From positions 4,216,001-4,280,000 of the forward strand of contig NZ_SHLD01000001.1 of NCBI RefSeq assembly GCF_004217615.1: 64,000 nt of DNA, given 5' to 3'. A program made the position numbers and the translations under genes. The DNA comes from Micromonospora kangleipakensis (GTDB lineage Bacteria; Actinomycetota; Actinomycetes; Mycobacteriales; Micromonosporaceae). The notes under the pieces were generated by a model. The model saw only the letters and a list, made by a program, of their open reading frames with translations, searched no databases and was not told the DNA's origin. This document shows, piece by piece, positions 50,318-58,967 of this stretch. Within the stretch, counting starts at the first letter, position 1; each line of letters opens with the position of its first letter.

Positions 50318-51184
50318 CTACGCCGCCGTGAAGCTCGCGAGGCAGCCGGCGCAGCAGAACCAGGAGTCCTGCCCGTCGACTCGCGCGTGCGGCGTCTCCG
50401 GCCCGACCAGCACGGTCATCCCGCACACCGGGTCGACGACCTGCTGCGGCCGCGCCACGGGCGCGCCCGAGGACGCGGCCAGCCCGTCCACCCTGATCGC
50501 CCGGACCACCTCACCCATGATCGACAGGGCGATCTCCTGCGGCGAACGCGCCCCGATGTCCACCCCGGCCGGCGAGTGGATGCGGGCCCGTTCGGCGTCG
50601 GTCAGCTCCAACTCGTCGAGCAGGACCGCGCCGCGCTTGCGGCTGGCGACCAGCGCGATGAAGCCCACGCCGGCGTCCAGCGCGGCCCGGATCGCGTCAT
50701 GCTCGCCCTTGCCGAGCCCGGCCACCACGACCGCGGTCGCGCCCGCGTAGTCGCCGGATACGGAGACCTCGAAGTCGAGGAACGCCGCCAGCGTCGCCAC
50801 CGCGGCGCTGATCGGCGTGCTGCCGGCCAGCCCCAGCACGGGCGCGGGCAGCACCGGCCGCAGGAAGATCTCGATCGCGCCGCCCGAGTGGCACGGGTTG
50901 ACCACGACCCGCGCCCCCGAGGTCTCGGGGAACGTGGCCGCGCCGTCTGGCAGCACCCGCAGCAGCAGCGTGTTGCCGTCCCGCAGGGTGTCGAGCGCGG
51001 CCGCCCGCACCGAACTCTCGGCGCACACCCCGCCGACAAAGCCCTCGATCGAGCCGTCAGACAGGATCACCGCGGCGTCGCCCGGCTGCGCCGACGTCGG
51101 CTCCTGGGCGCGGACCACGGTGGCGTGCACGAACGGCTCGCGCGAGACGGTCAGCTCGCGGGTGCGGTCGGCGATAGTCGTCAT
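50318..51184 (-). CDS. coxF: XdhC/CoxF-family maturation protein with YHS-like tail
   Basis: A 288-aa protein. The XdhC N-terminal part has VHATVVRAQEPTSAQPGDAA and EGFVGGVCAESSVRAAALDT; the Rossmann part has LGLAGSTPISAAVATLAAFLDFEV and RIHSPAGVDIGARSPQEIAL. The last ~45 residues form a YHS-like metal-binding motif (VVDPVCGMTVLVGPETPHAR, then WFCCAGCLASF) with four cysteines. XdhC/CoxF proteins bind Mo cofactor and help sulphurate it; a YHS tail could deliver or bind copper. It begins 10 bp after the coxL stop. Confidence 0.9.
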   Translation of the reverse strand: MTTIADRTRELTVSREPFVHATVVRAQEPTSAQPGDAAVILSDGSIEGFVGGVCAESSVRAAALDTLRDGNTLLLRVLPDGAATFPETSGARVVVNPCHSGGAIEIFLRPVLPAPVLGLAGSTPISAAVATLAAFLDFEVSVSGDYAGATAVVVAGLGKGEHDAIRAALDAGVGFIALVASRKRGAVLLDELELTDAERARIHSPAGVDIGARSPQEIALSIMGEVVRAIRVDGLAASSGAPVARPQQVVDPVCGMTVLVGPETPHARVDGQDSWFCCAGCLASFTAA

Positions 51185-51194
51185 GATGGGCCCC

Positions 51195-53585
51195 TCAGAC
51201 CGGCGGGCGCGCTTGACCGCGCATCGCGTCCCAGACCCGCGACGGCGTCAACGGCATGTCGGCATGCCGTACGCCGAAGGGCTTGAGGGCGTCCACGACC
51301 GCGTTGACGATCGCCGGCGGTGAGCCGACCGTGGCCGACTCACCCACGCCCTTCGCGCCGATCGGGTGGTGCGGCGACGGGGTGACGGTGAAGCCGGTCT
51401 CCCAGTCGGGCACCTCGAGCGCCGTCGGGATCAGATAGTCCATCAGCGACGCGCCGAGGCAGTTGCCGTCCTCGTCGAATGCGATCATCTCCATCAGCGC
51501 CATGCCGACCCCGTCGGTCAACCCGCCGTGCACCTGCCCCTCGATGATCATCGGGTTGATCCGGGTGCCGCAGTCGTCGACCGCGATGAACCGCCGCACC
51601 TTCACCTGCGCGGTGCCGGGATCGACGTCCACCACGCAGATGTACGCGCCGTGCGGGTAGGTCAGGTTCGACGGGTTGTAGCAGATCTGCGCCTCGAGCC
51701 CGCCCTCGACGCCCTCGGGCAGCTCGCCGGCGCCGTGCGCGCGCATGGCGATGTCCTGGATCGTGACGGACTTGCCCGGGTCGCCCTTGACGTGGAATGC
51801 GCCCTTCTCCCAGTCCAGGTCGGCGACCGAGACCTCGAGCATGCCTGAGGCGATGATCCGGGCCTTGTCGCGGACCTTGCGGGCGACCAGGGCCGCCGCC
51901 GCGCCCGACACCGGCGTCGAGCGACTGCCGTACGTGCCGAGGCCGAACGGCGTGTTGTCGGTGTCGCCGTGCACCACATCGATGTCGGCCGGCGGGATCC
52001 CGATCTCCTCGGCGACGATCTGCGCGAACGTCGTCTCGTGCCCCTGGCCCTGGGACTGCACGCTGAGCCGGACCACGGCCTTGCCGGTCGGATGCACGCG
52101 CAACTCACAGCCGTCCGCCATACCCAGTCCCAGGATGTCCATGTCCTTGCGGGGCCCGGCGCCGACGGCCTCGGTGAAGAACGAGATGCCGATGCCCATC
52201 AGCTCGCCTCGGGCCCGCTTCTCCTCCTGCTCGCGGCGCAACTGGGCGTAGCCGGCCATCTCCATCGCCAGCCGCATGGTGGGCTCGTAGTCGCCGGAGT
52301 CGTACACCCAGCCGGTCTTCGTCGTGTATGGGAACTGCTCCGGTCTGATGAAGTTCTTCAACCGCAGCTCGGCCGGGTCCATGCCCAGCTCGTCGGCGAG
52401 GCAGTCGACGATCCGCTCGACCAGGTAGACGGCCTCGGTGATCCGGAACGAGCAGGCGTACGCGACGCCGCCAGGCGCCTTGTTGGTGTAGACCGCGGTC
52501 ATCTTGCAGTAGGCGGCCTCGATGTCGTAGCTGCCGGTGAACACGCCGAAAAAGCCGGCCGGGTACTTCACCGGCGCGGCGGTGCCGTTGAACGCGCCGT
52601 GGTCGGCGAGGACATTGGTGCGGATGGCGAGGATCCGGCCGTCCCGGGTTGCCGCGATCTCGCCGCGCATGATGTAGTCGCGGGCGAAGCCGGTGCTGAT
52701 GAGGTTCTCCGAGCGGTCCTCCATCCACTTGACCGGCTTGCCGGTGACGATCGAGGCGACGATCGCGCAGACGTACCCGGGATAGATCGGCACCTTGTTG
52801 CCGAACCCGCCACCGATGTCCGGCGAGATCACCTGGATCTTGTGCTCGGGGATGCCCGCCACGATGGCGTAGAGGGTGCGGTGCGCATGCGGCGCCTGGG
52901 TGGTGGACCAGAGCCGCAGCTTGCCGTCGACCGCGTCGAAGTCGGCGACCGCTCCGCACGTCTCCAACGGTGCCGGATGCACCCGGGGATAAACGAGGTC
53001 CTGGCTGACCACCACGTCCGCGCGCGCGAACACGGCCGCGGTGGCCGCCTCGTCGCCGGTCTCCCAGTCGAAGCAGTGGTTGTTCGCCTTGCCCTCGAGG
53101 TCGTCGCGGATCAGCGGGGCGTCCGGCTCCAGCGCGCGGCGAGCGTCGATGACCGGGTCGAGGATGTCGTACTCGACGTCGATCAGCTCGAGCGCGTCCC
53201 GCGCCGCGTATCGGTCCTCGGCTACGACGAACGCCACCTCCTGGCCCTGGAAGCGCACCTTGTCGGTGGCGAGCACGGCCTGCACGTCGTTGGAGAGGGT
53301 CGGCATCCAGGCCAGGCCCTGCTGCGCCAGCATCGCCCCGGTCACGACCGCCTTGACCCCGGGCGAGGCCTCGGCGGCGCTCGTGTCGATGCCGACGATC
53401 CGGGCGTGCGCGACCGGCGCCCGGAGAATGGCGAGGTGCAGCATGCCGGGCAGCTGGATGTCGTCGACGTACCGGCCGCGACCGCGGACGAACCGCGGGT
53501 CCTCCTTGCGCAGCATCCGGCCATGCCCGACCGGCTTCTGGTCGTTGTCGTGGAAGGTGTCCACGCGCTCGTGCACGGTCGTCAT
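51195..53585 (-). CDS. coxL: Carbon monoxide dehydrogenase large subunit, form I
   Basis: A 796-aa molybdopterin subunit of aerobic CO dehydrogenase, oxidising CO to CO2 at a Mo-Cu site. The signature loop reads A375-Y-A-C378-S-F-R381 (52443-52463): it fits AYXCSFR of form I and keeps the copper-binding Cys, but has Ala where AYRCSFR has Arg. Other hallmarks are GQEVAFVVAEDRYAARDALE, ISPDIGGGFGNKVPIYPGYV, QSQGQGHETTFAQIVAEEIG and the C-terminal GAKGVGESATVGSPPAIVNAV with the catalytic Glu. ATG 53585 overlaps the coxS stop (ATGA). Length and order match coxM-S-L operons. Confidence 0.96.
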   Translation of the reverse strand: MTTVHERVDTFHDNDQKPVGHGRMLRKEDPRFVRGRGRYVDDIQLPGMLHLAILRAPVAHARIVGIDTSAAEASPGVKAVVTGAMLAQQGLAWMPTLSNDVQAVLATDKVRFQGQEVAFVVAEDRYAARDALELIDVEYDILDPVIDARRALEPDAPLIRDDLEGKANNHCFDWETGDEAATAAVFARADVVVSQDLVYPRVHPAPLETCGAVADFDAVDGKLRLWSTTQAPHAHRTLYAIVAGIPEHKIQVISPDIGGGFGNKVPIYPGYVCAIVASIVTGKPVKWMEDRSENLISTGFARDYIMRGEIAATRDGRILAIRTNVLADHGAFNGTAAPVKYPAGFFGVFTGSYDIEAAYCKMTAVYTNKAPGGVAYACSFRITEAVYLVERIVDCLADELGMDPAELRLKNFIRPEQFPYTTKTGWVYDSGDYEPTMRLAMEMAGYAQLRREQEEKRARGELMGIGISFFTEAVGAGPRKDMDILGLGMADGCELRVHPTGKAVVRLSVQSQGQGHETTFAQIVAEEIGIPPADIDVVHGDTDNTPFGLGTYGSRSTPVSGAAAALVARKVRDKARIIASGMLEVSVADLDWEKGAFHVKGDPGKSVTIQDIAMRAHGAGELPEGVEGGLEAQICYNPSNLTYPHGAYICVVDVDPGTAQVKVRRFIAVDDCGTRINPMIIEGQVHGGLTDGVGMALMEMIAFDEDGNCLGASLMDYLIPTALEVPDWETGFTVTPSPHHPIGAKGVGESATVGSPPAIVNAVVDALKPFGVRHADMPLTPSRVWDAMRGQARPPV

Positions 53586-54130
53586 GCGACGCTCCCGGCG
53601 GGCTGGCCGGCGTCCGCGATCTCGCCGGCTTCGGCTGATTCGGTGGTCTCGGTGACCCGGGCCGCAGCGGCCGCCTCGTGCACGGCGGCCCAGCGGACCG
53701 AGCGCACGATGGTGGCATAGCCCGTGCACCGGCAGATCTGGCCCGAGATCGCCTCGCGGATCTCCGCCTCGGTCGGGTCCGGGTTGGTGTTGAGCAGCGC
53801 CCGAGCGGTCATCATCATCCCGGGGGTGCAGAAGCCGCACTGCAGGCCGTGACACTGCATGAAGCCCTGCTGGATCGGGTCGAGCTCGGCGCCCTTGGCC
53901 AGGCCCTCGACCGTGCGCACCGCGTGGCCGCCGGCCATCGCGGCGAGTACCGTGCACGACTTCACCGGCTCGCCGTCCAGCAGGACGACACAGGTGCCGC
54001 AGTTGCTGGTGTCGCAGCCCCAGTGCGTGCCAGTCAGGGCAAGCACATCCCGCAGGAAGTGCACCAGCAGCAGCCGACCCTCGATCTCCCGGGTGACCTC
54101 GACGTCGTTGACGGTCATCGTGACCTGCAT
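53582..54130 (-). CDS. coxS: Carbon monoxide dehydrogenase small (2Fe-2S) subunit
   Basis: A 182-aa iron-sulphur protein. The plant-type 2Fe-2S cluster uses C39, C44, C47 and C59 (CDTSNCGTC ... SC); the second cluster uses C98, C101, C133 and C135 (QCGFCTPGMM ... ICRCTGY). It carries electrons from the Mo-Cu site to the flavin subunit. The ~25-residue C-terminal tail (TETTESAEAGEIADAGQPAG) is longer than in most CoxS. ATG 54130 follows GGCGAGGAG; the stop overlaps coxL. Confidence 0.96.
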   Translation of the reverse strand: MQVTMTVNDVEVTREIEGRLLLVHFLRDVLALTGTHWGCDTSNCGTCVVLLDGEPVKSCTVLAAMAGGHAVRTVEGLAKGAELDPIQQGFMQCHGLQCGFCTPGMMMTARALLNTNPDPTEAEIREAISGQICRCTGYATIVRSVRWAAVHEAAAAARVTETTESAEAGEIADAGQPAGSVA

Positions 54131-54132
54131 GC

Positions 54133-55005
54133 TCAACTCCTCGCCCGTTCGACGGCCCGGCGCAGGGCCCGTTTGGTCAGCTCGGCGGCCAGATGCCGCT
54201 TGTAGTCCGCGCTGCCGCGCTGGTCGGTGACCGGGTCGCAGCTGCGCGCCGCGATCGCCCCGGCCTGCTCGAAGAGGCTCTCGGTGGGCTCCCGGCCACG
54301 CAGCGCCGCCGAGATCTCCGGGATGCCCGTGGTGTTCGGCCCGACCGCGGCGAGCCCGACCCGCGCGTCCACGATCGCGCCGCCGTCGAGCCAGACCGCC
54401 GCGCCGGCCGAGACCACGGCCCAGTCGCCGGCCCGGCGCTCGACCTTTTCGTACGCGCTGCCGCCGCCCGGCCGCACCGGCAGCCGGATCTCGATCAGGA
54501 TTTCCGCGTCGCCGACCGTCGTCTCGTAGGGCCCGACGTGGAACTCCTCCATGGACACGACACGCTCGGCGCCGCCGGGCCCGCGGATCACACAACTCGC
54601 GTCCAGCGTCGTGCAGACCGCGGACAGGTCCTCGGACGGGTCCGCCTGGCAGAGCGAGCCGCCCAGTGTGCCCCGGTTCCGCACGACCGGGTCGGCGATC
54701 ACCCGCTCGGCATCGGCGAAGATCGGGAACGCCGCGGCCAGCCCGGCGGACTCGAGCAGCTCCCGGTGCCGGGTGAGCGCGCCGATCCGCACCTCGTCGG
54801 GGCCCGGCTCGATGTAGCCGAGTTCCGCGTGCAGGTCGTTGATGTCGATCAGATAGTCGAAGTTGGCCAGGCGCAGCTTCATCATCGGCAGCAGACTGTG
54901 CCCGCCGGCGATCAGTCGTGCTGTGCTGCCCAGCCGTTCCATCAGGCCGATGGCCTGATCCACACTGGTAGCTCGCTCGTACTCGAACGGTGCCGGGACC
55001 TGCAT
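54133..55005 (-). CDS. coxM: Carbon monoxide dehydrogenase medium (FAD) subunit
   Basis: A 290-aa flavoprotein. FAD-binding motifs are LIAGGHSLLPMMKLRLA and GTLGGSLCQADPSED (A-G-G-H-S and T-x-G-G-S), both standard for the CODH/xanthine oxidase medium subunit. A CO_deh_flav_C domain follows (about 175-275). It passes electrons from CoxS to the quinone pool. ATG 55005 has GGAGGTG upstream. It is the first gene of the cox operon; the 118-bp divergent interval with xdhC holds a long palindrome. Confidence 0.95.
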   Translation of the reverse strand: MQVPAPFEYERATSVDQAIGLMERLGSTARLIAGGHSLLPMMKLRLANFDYLIDINDLHAELGYIEPGPDEVRIGALTRHRELLESAGLAAAFPIFADAERVIADPVVRNRGTLGGSLCQADPSEDLSAVCTTLDASCVIRGPGGAERVVSMEEFHVGPYETTVGDAEILIEIRLPVRPGGGSAYEKVERRAGDWAVVSAGAAVWLDGGAIVDARVGLAAVGPNTTGIPEISAALRGREPTESLFEQAGAIAARSCDPVTDQRGSADYKRHLAAELTKRALRRAVERARS

Positions 55006-55052
55006 GTCGCACCTCCGCAGTCCGGCAAAATCTGGCCCCGGCACGTACCAAA

Positions 55053-55092
55053 GTCAACGCCGACCTAAGTAATTGCTTAGGTCGGCGTTGAC
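55053..55092. promoter_or_regulatory. 40-bp near-perfect palindrome in the coxM/xdhC divergent promoter
   Basis: GTCAACGCCGACCTAAG (55053-55069) and CTTAGGTCGGCGTTGAC (55076-55092) are perfect 17-bp complements around TAATTG, whose inner four bases also pair. It lies 48 bp from the coxM start and 32 bp from the xdhC start. It could be a regulator-binding site for both units, a cruciform, or an early transcript hairpin. Confidence 0.7.
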
Positions 55093-55123
55093 GGTGCCGC
55101 CGCGGCTCACGGATCGTGCGGCC

Positions 55124-56197
55124 ATGCGGGACATCGTCGACGGGCTGATGGCTTGGCGCACCGCCGGCGTCGCATTCGCCGTGGCGACCGTCGTACGGAC
55201 CTGGCGATCGGCGCCCCGGCAGCCGGGCGCGGCCATGGCGGTCTCCGCCCACGGCGAGGTCCTGGGCAGCATCTCGGGCGGCTGCGTCGAGGGCGCGGTC
55301 TACGAGCTCTGCCTGGCGTCGATCGAGACCGGTAAGGCCCGGACCCAGACCTACGGCGTAAGCGACGACGACGCGTTCGATGTGGGCCTGACCTGCGGCG
55401 GCACGATCGAGATCCTGGTCCAGCCGGACGCCGCGATGACCGAGCCCGACGAGGTGCTCGCCGCGATCCGGGACGGCCGGCCGGTCGCCACGGCGTCGGT
55501 TGAGGACGCGCAGTTGGTGATCTGGTCTGGCCGGGTCGCGGGCAGCCTCGGCGACCCCGACCTGGACCACGCGGCGGCGCAGCAGGCGGCCGGCATGCTC
55601 GCGCTCGGCACCACCGGCACCGTCCACCTGGGTGCGAACGGGGAGCAGCGGCGCGACGAGACGAGCGTCTTCGTCCAGTCATACGTGACCCCGCCCCGGA
55701 TGATCGTCTTCGGTGCGATCGACTTCGCCGCCGCGGTGGCCCGGATCGGCCGGTTCCTCGGCTACCACGTCACGGTCTGCGACGCCCGCCCGGTGTTCGC
55801 CACCCGCAAGCGCTTCCCGGACGCCGACGACCTCGTCGTCCAGTGGCCGCACAAGTACCTGGAGTCGACGGCCGTCGACGAGCGCACAGTGCTCTGCGTG
55901 CTGACCCACGATCCGAAGTTCGACGTGCCGCTGCTCGAGGTCGCCCTGCGCACCCCGGCCCGCTACATCGGCGCGATGGGCAGCCGTCGCACCCACGAGG
56001 ACCGGCTGCGCCGGCTGCGCGAGGCAGGTATGGACGAGGCCGCCCTGGCCCGACTCTCCTCCCCGATCGGGCTGGACCTCGGCGCGCGGACGCCGGAGGA
56101 GACGGCCGTGGCGATCGCCGCCGAGATCATCGCCCAGGCCTGGGGTGGCTCGGGCCGCCCTCTCGCCGACCTCGAGACCCCGATCCACCACGCTTGA
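55124..56197 (+). CDS. XdhC-family Mo-cofactor maturation protein, second copy
   Basis: A 357-aa XdhC/CoxI-like protein: FAVATVVRTWRSAPRQPGAA, GSISGGCVEGAVYELCLASI, DVGLTCGGTIEILVQP (XdhC_CoxI domain), then the Rossmann C-domain RMIVFGAIDFAAAVARIGRF, VLCVLTHDPKFDVPLLEVAL and YIGAMGSRRTHEDRLRRLRE. It would sequester or sulphurate the molybdopterin cofactor. ATG 55124 is chosen over an opening inside the palindrome. Divergence from coxM means the cluster has two XdhC-type helpers, this one standard and the other with a YHS tail. Confidence 0.92.
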   Translation: MRDIVDGLMAWRTAGVAFAVATVVRTWRSAPRQPGAAMAVSAHGEVLGSISGGCVEGAVYELCLASIETGKARTQTYGVSDDDAFDVGLTCGGTIEILVQPDAAMTEPDEVLAAIRDGRPVATASVEDAQLVIWSGRVAGSLGDPDLDHAAAQQAAGMLALGTTGTVHLGANGEQRRDETSVFVQSYVTPPRMIVFGAIDFAAAVARIGRFLGYHVTVCDARPVFATRKRFPDADDLVVQWPHKYLESTAVDERTVLCVLTHDPKFDVPLLEVALRTPARYIGAMGSRRTHEDRLRRLREAGMDEAALARLSSPIGLDLGARTPEETAVAIAAEIIAQAWGGSGRPLADLETPIHHA

Positions 56198-56321
56198 CCA
56201 GCTGCGCCAGCGCCGCGAACTGATAACCCGTGTAATTTCACCAGCGTCCGCTATTGAAATTCCGGACCTGAAGGCCCAGGATGGCGACTGAAGGCGACGA
56301 CCATTGGAGAGGGCACCTGAC

Positions 56322-56915
56322 GTGACCATCGCACCGGCCGCACGTCGCGTCGACCAGCAACCAGCGCGCGACCTGGTCGCCGCCGAACAGGCCGCCGCCC
56401 GGTTTCTGGCCGCACTCGGCATCGACCTCGACTCCGAGAGCCTGCGGGACACGCCGGGCCGGATGGCCAGGGCGTACGCCGAGCTGCTCACCGCGCGTCC
56501 GTTCGACCTGACCACCTTCCCCAACGACGAGGGCTACGACGAACTGGTGCTGGCCCGGTCCATCCCGATCCGGTCGGTGTGCGAACACCACCTGTTGCCG
56601 TTCGTCGGCGTCGCGCACGTCGGCTACCTGCCGGGCGACCGGATCCTCGGCCTGTCCAAACTCGCCCGCGTCGTGGAACTCTTCGCCCACCGTCCCCAGG
56701 TTCAGGAGCGGCTGACCAAGCAGGTGGCGGACTGGCTGGCCCTCGAACTGGCGCCCAAGGGCGTCGGTGTCGTCATCGAGGCGGAGCATCTGTGCATGAC
56801 GTTGCGCGGCGTGCGGGCCGTCGGCGCCACCACCGTGACCTCCACCCTGCTCGGGACCCTGCGGGACGACGCCCGCTCCCGGGCCGAGTTCTTCTCCCTC
56901 ACCGGAGCCCACTGA
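56322..56915 (+). CDS. folE: GTP cyclohydrolase I
   Basis: A 197-aa enzyme converting GTP to dihydroneopterin triphosphate (folate or pterin synthesis). The zinc and catalytic motifs are SVCEHHLLPFVGVAHVGYLP, LGLSKLARVVELFAHRPQVQ, and IEAEHLCMTLRGVRAVGATT. GTG 56322 follows GGAGAGGG; an in-frame TTG at 56304 is less likely. It is 19 bp ahead of the ferredoxin-reductase gene. No other folate genes are nearby, so it may be a second folE copy with a special pterin role. Confidence 0.94.
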   Translation: MTIAPAARRVDQQPARDLVAAEQAAARFLAALGIDLDSESLRDTPGRMARAYAELLTARPFDLTTFPNDEGYDELVLARSIPIRSVCEHHLLPFVGVAHVGYLPGDRILGLSKLARVVELFAHRPQVQERLTKQVADWLALELAPKGVGVVIEAEHLCMTLRGVRAVGATTVTSTLLGTLRDDARSRAEFFSLTGAH

Positions 56916-56934
56916 CACGATTCGGAGACGCGGC

Positions 56935-58179
56935 ATGGAGAACTTCGTCATCGTCGGGGCCGGCCTCGCCGGCGCCAAGGCCGCCCAGACCCTGCGCGAG
57001 GAGGGCTTCGACGGCCGAGTGGTACTGCTCGGCGAGGAACCCGAACGGCCCTACGAGCGGCCACCGCTGTCCAAGGGCCTGCTGCTGGGAACCACGCCGC
57101 GGCGCGACGTGTACGTGCACGACGCCGGCTGGTACGAGGCGAACCACGTCGAGCTGCGTACCGCGACCCGGGTCACCGGCATCGACCGCGACGACCGCCA
57201 GGTCGTCCTGGCCGATGGCGAACGGCTCGGGTACGACAAGCTGCTGCTGACCGCCGGCTCGACGCCCCGCCGCCTGGACGTTCCCGGCGCCGACCTGGGC
57301 GGCGTGTTGTACCTGCGCTCGTTGGCGGATTCCGATCGGATCGCCGAAGCCCTCACCGACCAGGCCCAGCTCGTGGTGATCGGTGCCGGCTGGATCGGTC
57401 TGGAGATCGCCGCCGCCGCCCGCCGGCACGGCGCCGCCGTGACCGTGGTGGAGACCGCCGACCTGCCGTTGCAGCGGGTCCTCGGCGACGAGGTCGCCCG
57501 GGTCTTCGCCGCCCTGCACCGCCGCCACGGCGTCGCCTTCCACTTCGGCGTCGGGGTCCGACAACTGGGGGGCACCGGCCGGGTGTCCTCGGTGGTGCTG
57601 ACCGACGGCACCCAGTTGGCCGCCGACACCGTCGTCGTCGGCGTGGGCATCCAGCCCAACGTGCAGTTGGCCGAGGCGGCGGGCCTGAAGGTGGAGAACG
57701 GCATCGTCACCGACGCCCGGCTGCTCACCTCCGACCCGCACATCCACGCCGCCGGGGACGTGGCCAACGCCTACCACCCGCTGCTGGGCCGACACATCCG
57801 GGTGGAGCACTGGGCGAACGCGCTCAACGGCGGCCCGGCCGCGGCGCGGTCCATGCTGGGCCAGCAGGTCGAGTACGCCCGCTTGCCGTACTTCTTCTCG
57901 GACCAGTACGACCTGGGGATGGAGTATTCGGGGTGGGTGGCCCCGGACGGCTACGACCGGGTGGTGTTCCGGGGGGATCCGGCCGTGGTGGATGGCAGGG
58001 CGCCGGAGTTCATGGCGTTCTGGGTCTCCGACGGTCGGGTGCTGGCCGGGATGAACGCCAACGTGTGGGACGTGACCGACCAGATCCAGACGCTGGTGCG
58101 GGCCGGCCACGGGGGCCGGGCCGTCGACCTGGCCAGGCTTGCCGACCCGCGGGTGCCGCTCGGCGATGTGCTGAGCTGA
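56935..58179 (+). CDS. Ferredoxin reductase-type FAD/NAD(P) oxidoreductase
   Basis: A 414-aa flavoprotein of the putidaredoxin/rhodocoxin reductase family. FAD motif FVIVGAGLAGAKAAQTLREE, RPPLSKGLLLG, the NAD(P) motif LVVIGAGWIGLEIAAAARRH and the second FAD motif IHAAGDVANAYHP are present. It would pass electrons from NADH to a ferredoxin; no ferredoxin or P450 gene is adjacent. It follows folE by 19 bp, probably in one transcript, and faces a SufR-like regulator. Confidence 0.92.
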   Translation: MENFVIVGAGLAGAKAAQTLREEGFDGRVVLLGEEPERPYERPPLSKGLLLGTTPRRDVYVHDAGWYEANHVELRTATRVTGIDRDDRQVVLADGERLGYDKLLLTAGSTPRRLDVPGADLGGVLYLRSLADSDRIAEALTDQAQLVVIGAGWIGLEIAAAARRHGAAVTVVETADLPLQRVLGDEVARVFAALHRRHGVAFHFGVGVRQLGGTGRVSSVVLTDGTQLAADTVVVGVGIQPNVQLAEAAGLKVENGIVTDARLLTSDPHIHAAGDVANAYHPLLGRHIRVEHWANALNGGPAAARSMLGQQVEYARLPYFFSDQYDLGMEYSGWVAPDGYDRVVFRGDPAVVDGRAPEFMAFWVSDGRVLAGMNANVWDVTDQIQTLVRAGHGGRAVDLARLADPRVPLGDVLS

Positions 58180-58218
58180 GCGGGCGTGCCGCCGAGCGGG
58201 AAGCGGCGGCGAGCCGGG

Positions 58219-58863
58219 TCAGGCCGGATGGATCTGTACGCAGCAGGCGCCGGGGCTGGGGGCCAGCCGCGCGTGGAGGTCCGTCCGGCCGAGCCCGTCG
58301 AGCAGGCCGGCGATGAAGGCCTGGTTCAGGCCGCACACCAGCTCGGTCTGCTGGGCGGCGAGTTCGTGGAAGGGGCAGTTCCGCAGCCGGATCAGCACGT
58401 CGTCGTCGGCCGGTTCGAAGCCGAGTTCGGCCAGGACGGCCGCGACCGGCCCGCCACCGGCGACCTGACGGCCGATGGTCACGCCCCGGTGCGCTGCCAG
58501 GCGTAGCGCCGCCGACCTGGCATCGGTGGGATCCTCGGCGACGGCCTGGGCGAGGATCTCGCCGATCAGGTCGTAGCGGCGCTCCGGGATGGTCAGTGCG
58601 ATGCAGCCCGGCGCCGCCTCGTACACCTTCGGCGTGCGACCACGGCCGCGCGGCTGGTCGGTCGGCGCCTCGTACCGAGCCTGCAGCAGCCCGGCGCCGA
58701 CCAGCTTGTCCAGGTGAAAGGCCGCCAGGTTGCGCGAGATGTGCTGTGCCTCGGCGGCCTCGTCCCGCGTCACCGGGTGGTCCTGGCTGCGGACGTAGTC
58801 ATACAGCGCCCGTCGTACCTGGTCGACGAGGGCCGTCACTGCCTGCCAGGGGGCCGTTGCCAT
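58219..58863 (-). CDS. SufR-like winged-helix regulator with conserved cysteines
   Basis: A 214-aa regulator. The winged helix (about 10-85) has VRRALYDYVRSQDHPVTRDE and ISRNLAAFHLDKLVGAGLLQ. The C-terminal half has LIRLRNCPFHELAAQQTELV, CGLNQAFIAGLL and GACCVQI: Cys and His spaced as in SufR-type proteins that hold an iron-sulphur cluster. It probably responds to Fe-S or redox status. It is convergent with the ferredoxin-reductase gene. No suf operon is in the window, so the target may lie elsewhere. Confidence 0.82.
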   Translation of the reverse strand: MATAPWQAVTALVDQVRRALYDYVRSQDHPVTRDEAAEAQHISRNLAAFHLDKLVGAGLLQARYEAPTDQPRGRGRTPKVYEAAPGCIALTIPERRYDLIGEILAQAVAEDPTDARSAALRLAAHRGVTIGRQVAGGGPVAAVLAELGFEPADDDVLIRLRNCPFHELAAQQTELVCGLNQAFIAGLLDGLGRTDLHARLAPSPGACCVQIHPA

Positions 58864-58929
58864 GCCGAAAGTTTATCACCAGCAGATCTTGTCGAAATTC
58901 TCCTGCGGGTGTAAACGCCGCATGACAAT

Positions 58930-58952
58930 GGCCCCCGGGAGGACCGGGGGCC
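58930..58952 (-). terminator. Terminator of the L,D-transpeptidase gene
   Basis: GGCCCCCGG-GAGGA-CCGGGGGCC is a perfect 9-bp stem with a 5-nt loop, 16 bp beyond the stop of the minus-strand gene. Confidence 0.82.
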
Positions 58953-58967
58953 ACCGTCATGGGGGAG

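Noticed and set aside
51969..53720. 583-codon plus-strand frame opposite coxL
   Set aside because: coxL is unambiguous; the antisense frame is His/Asp/Arg/Leu-rich shadow coding.
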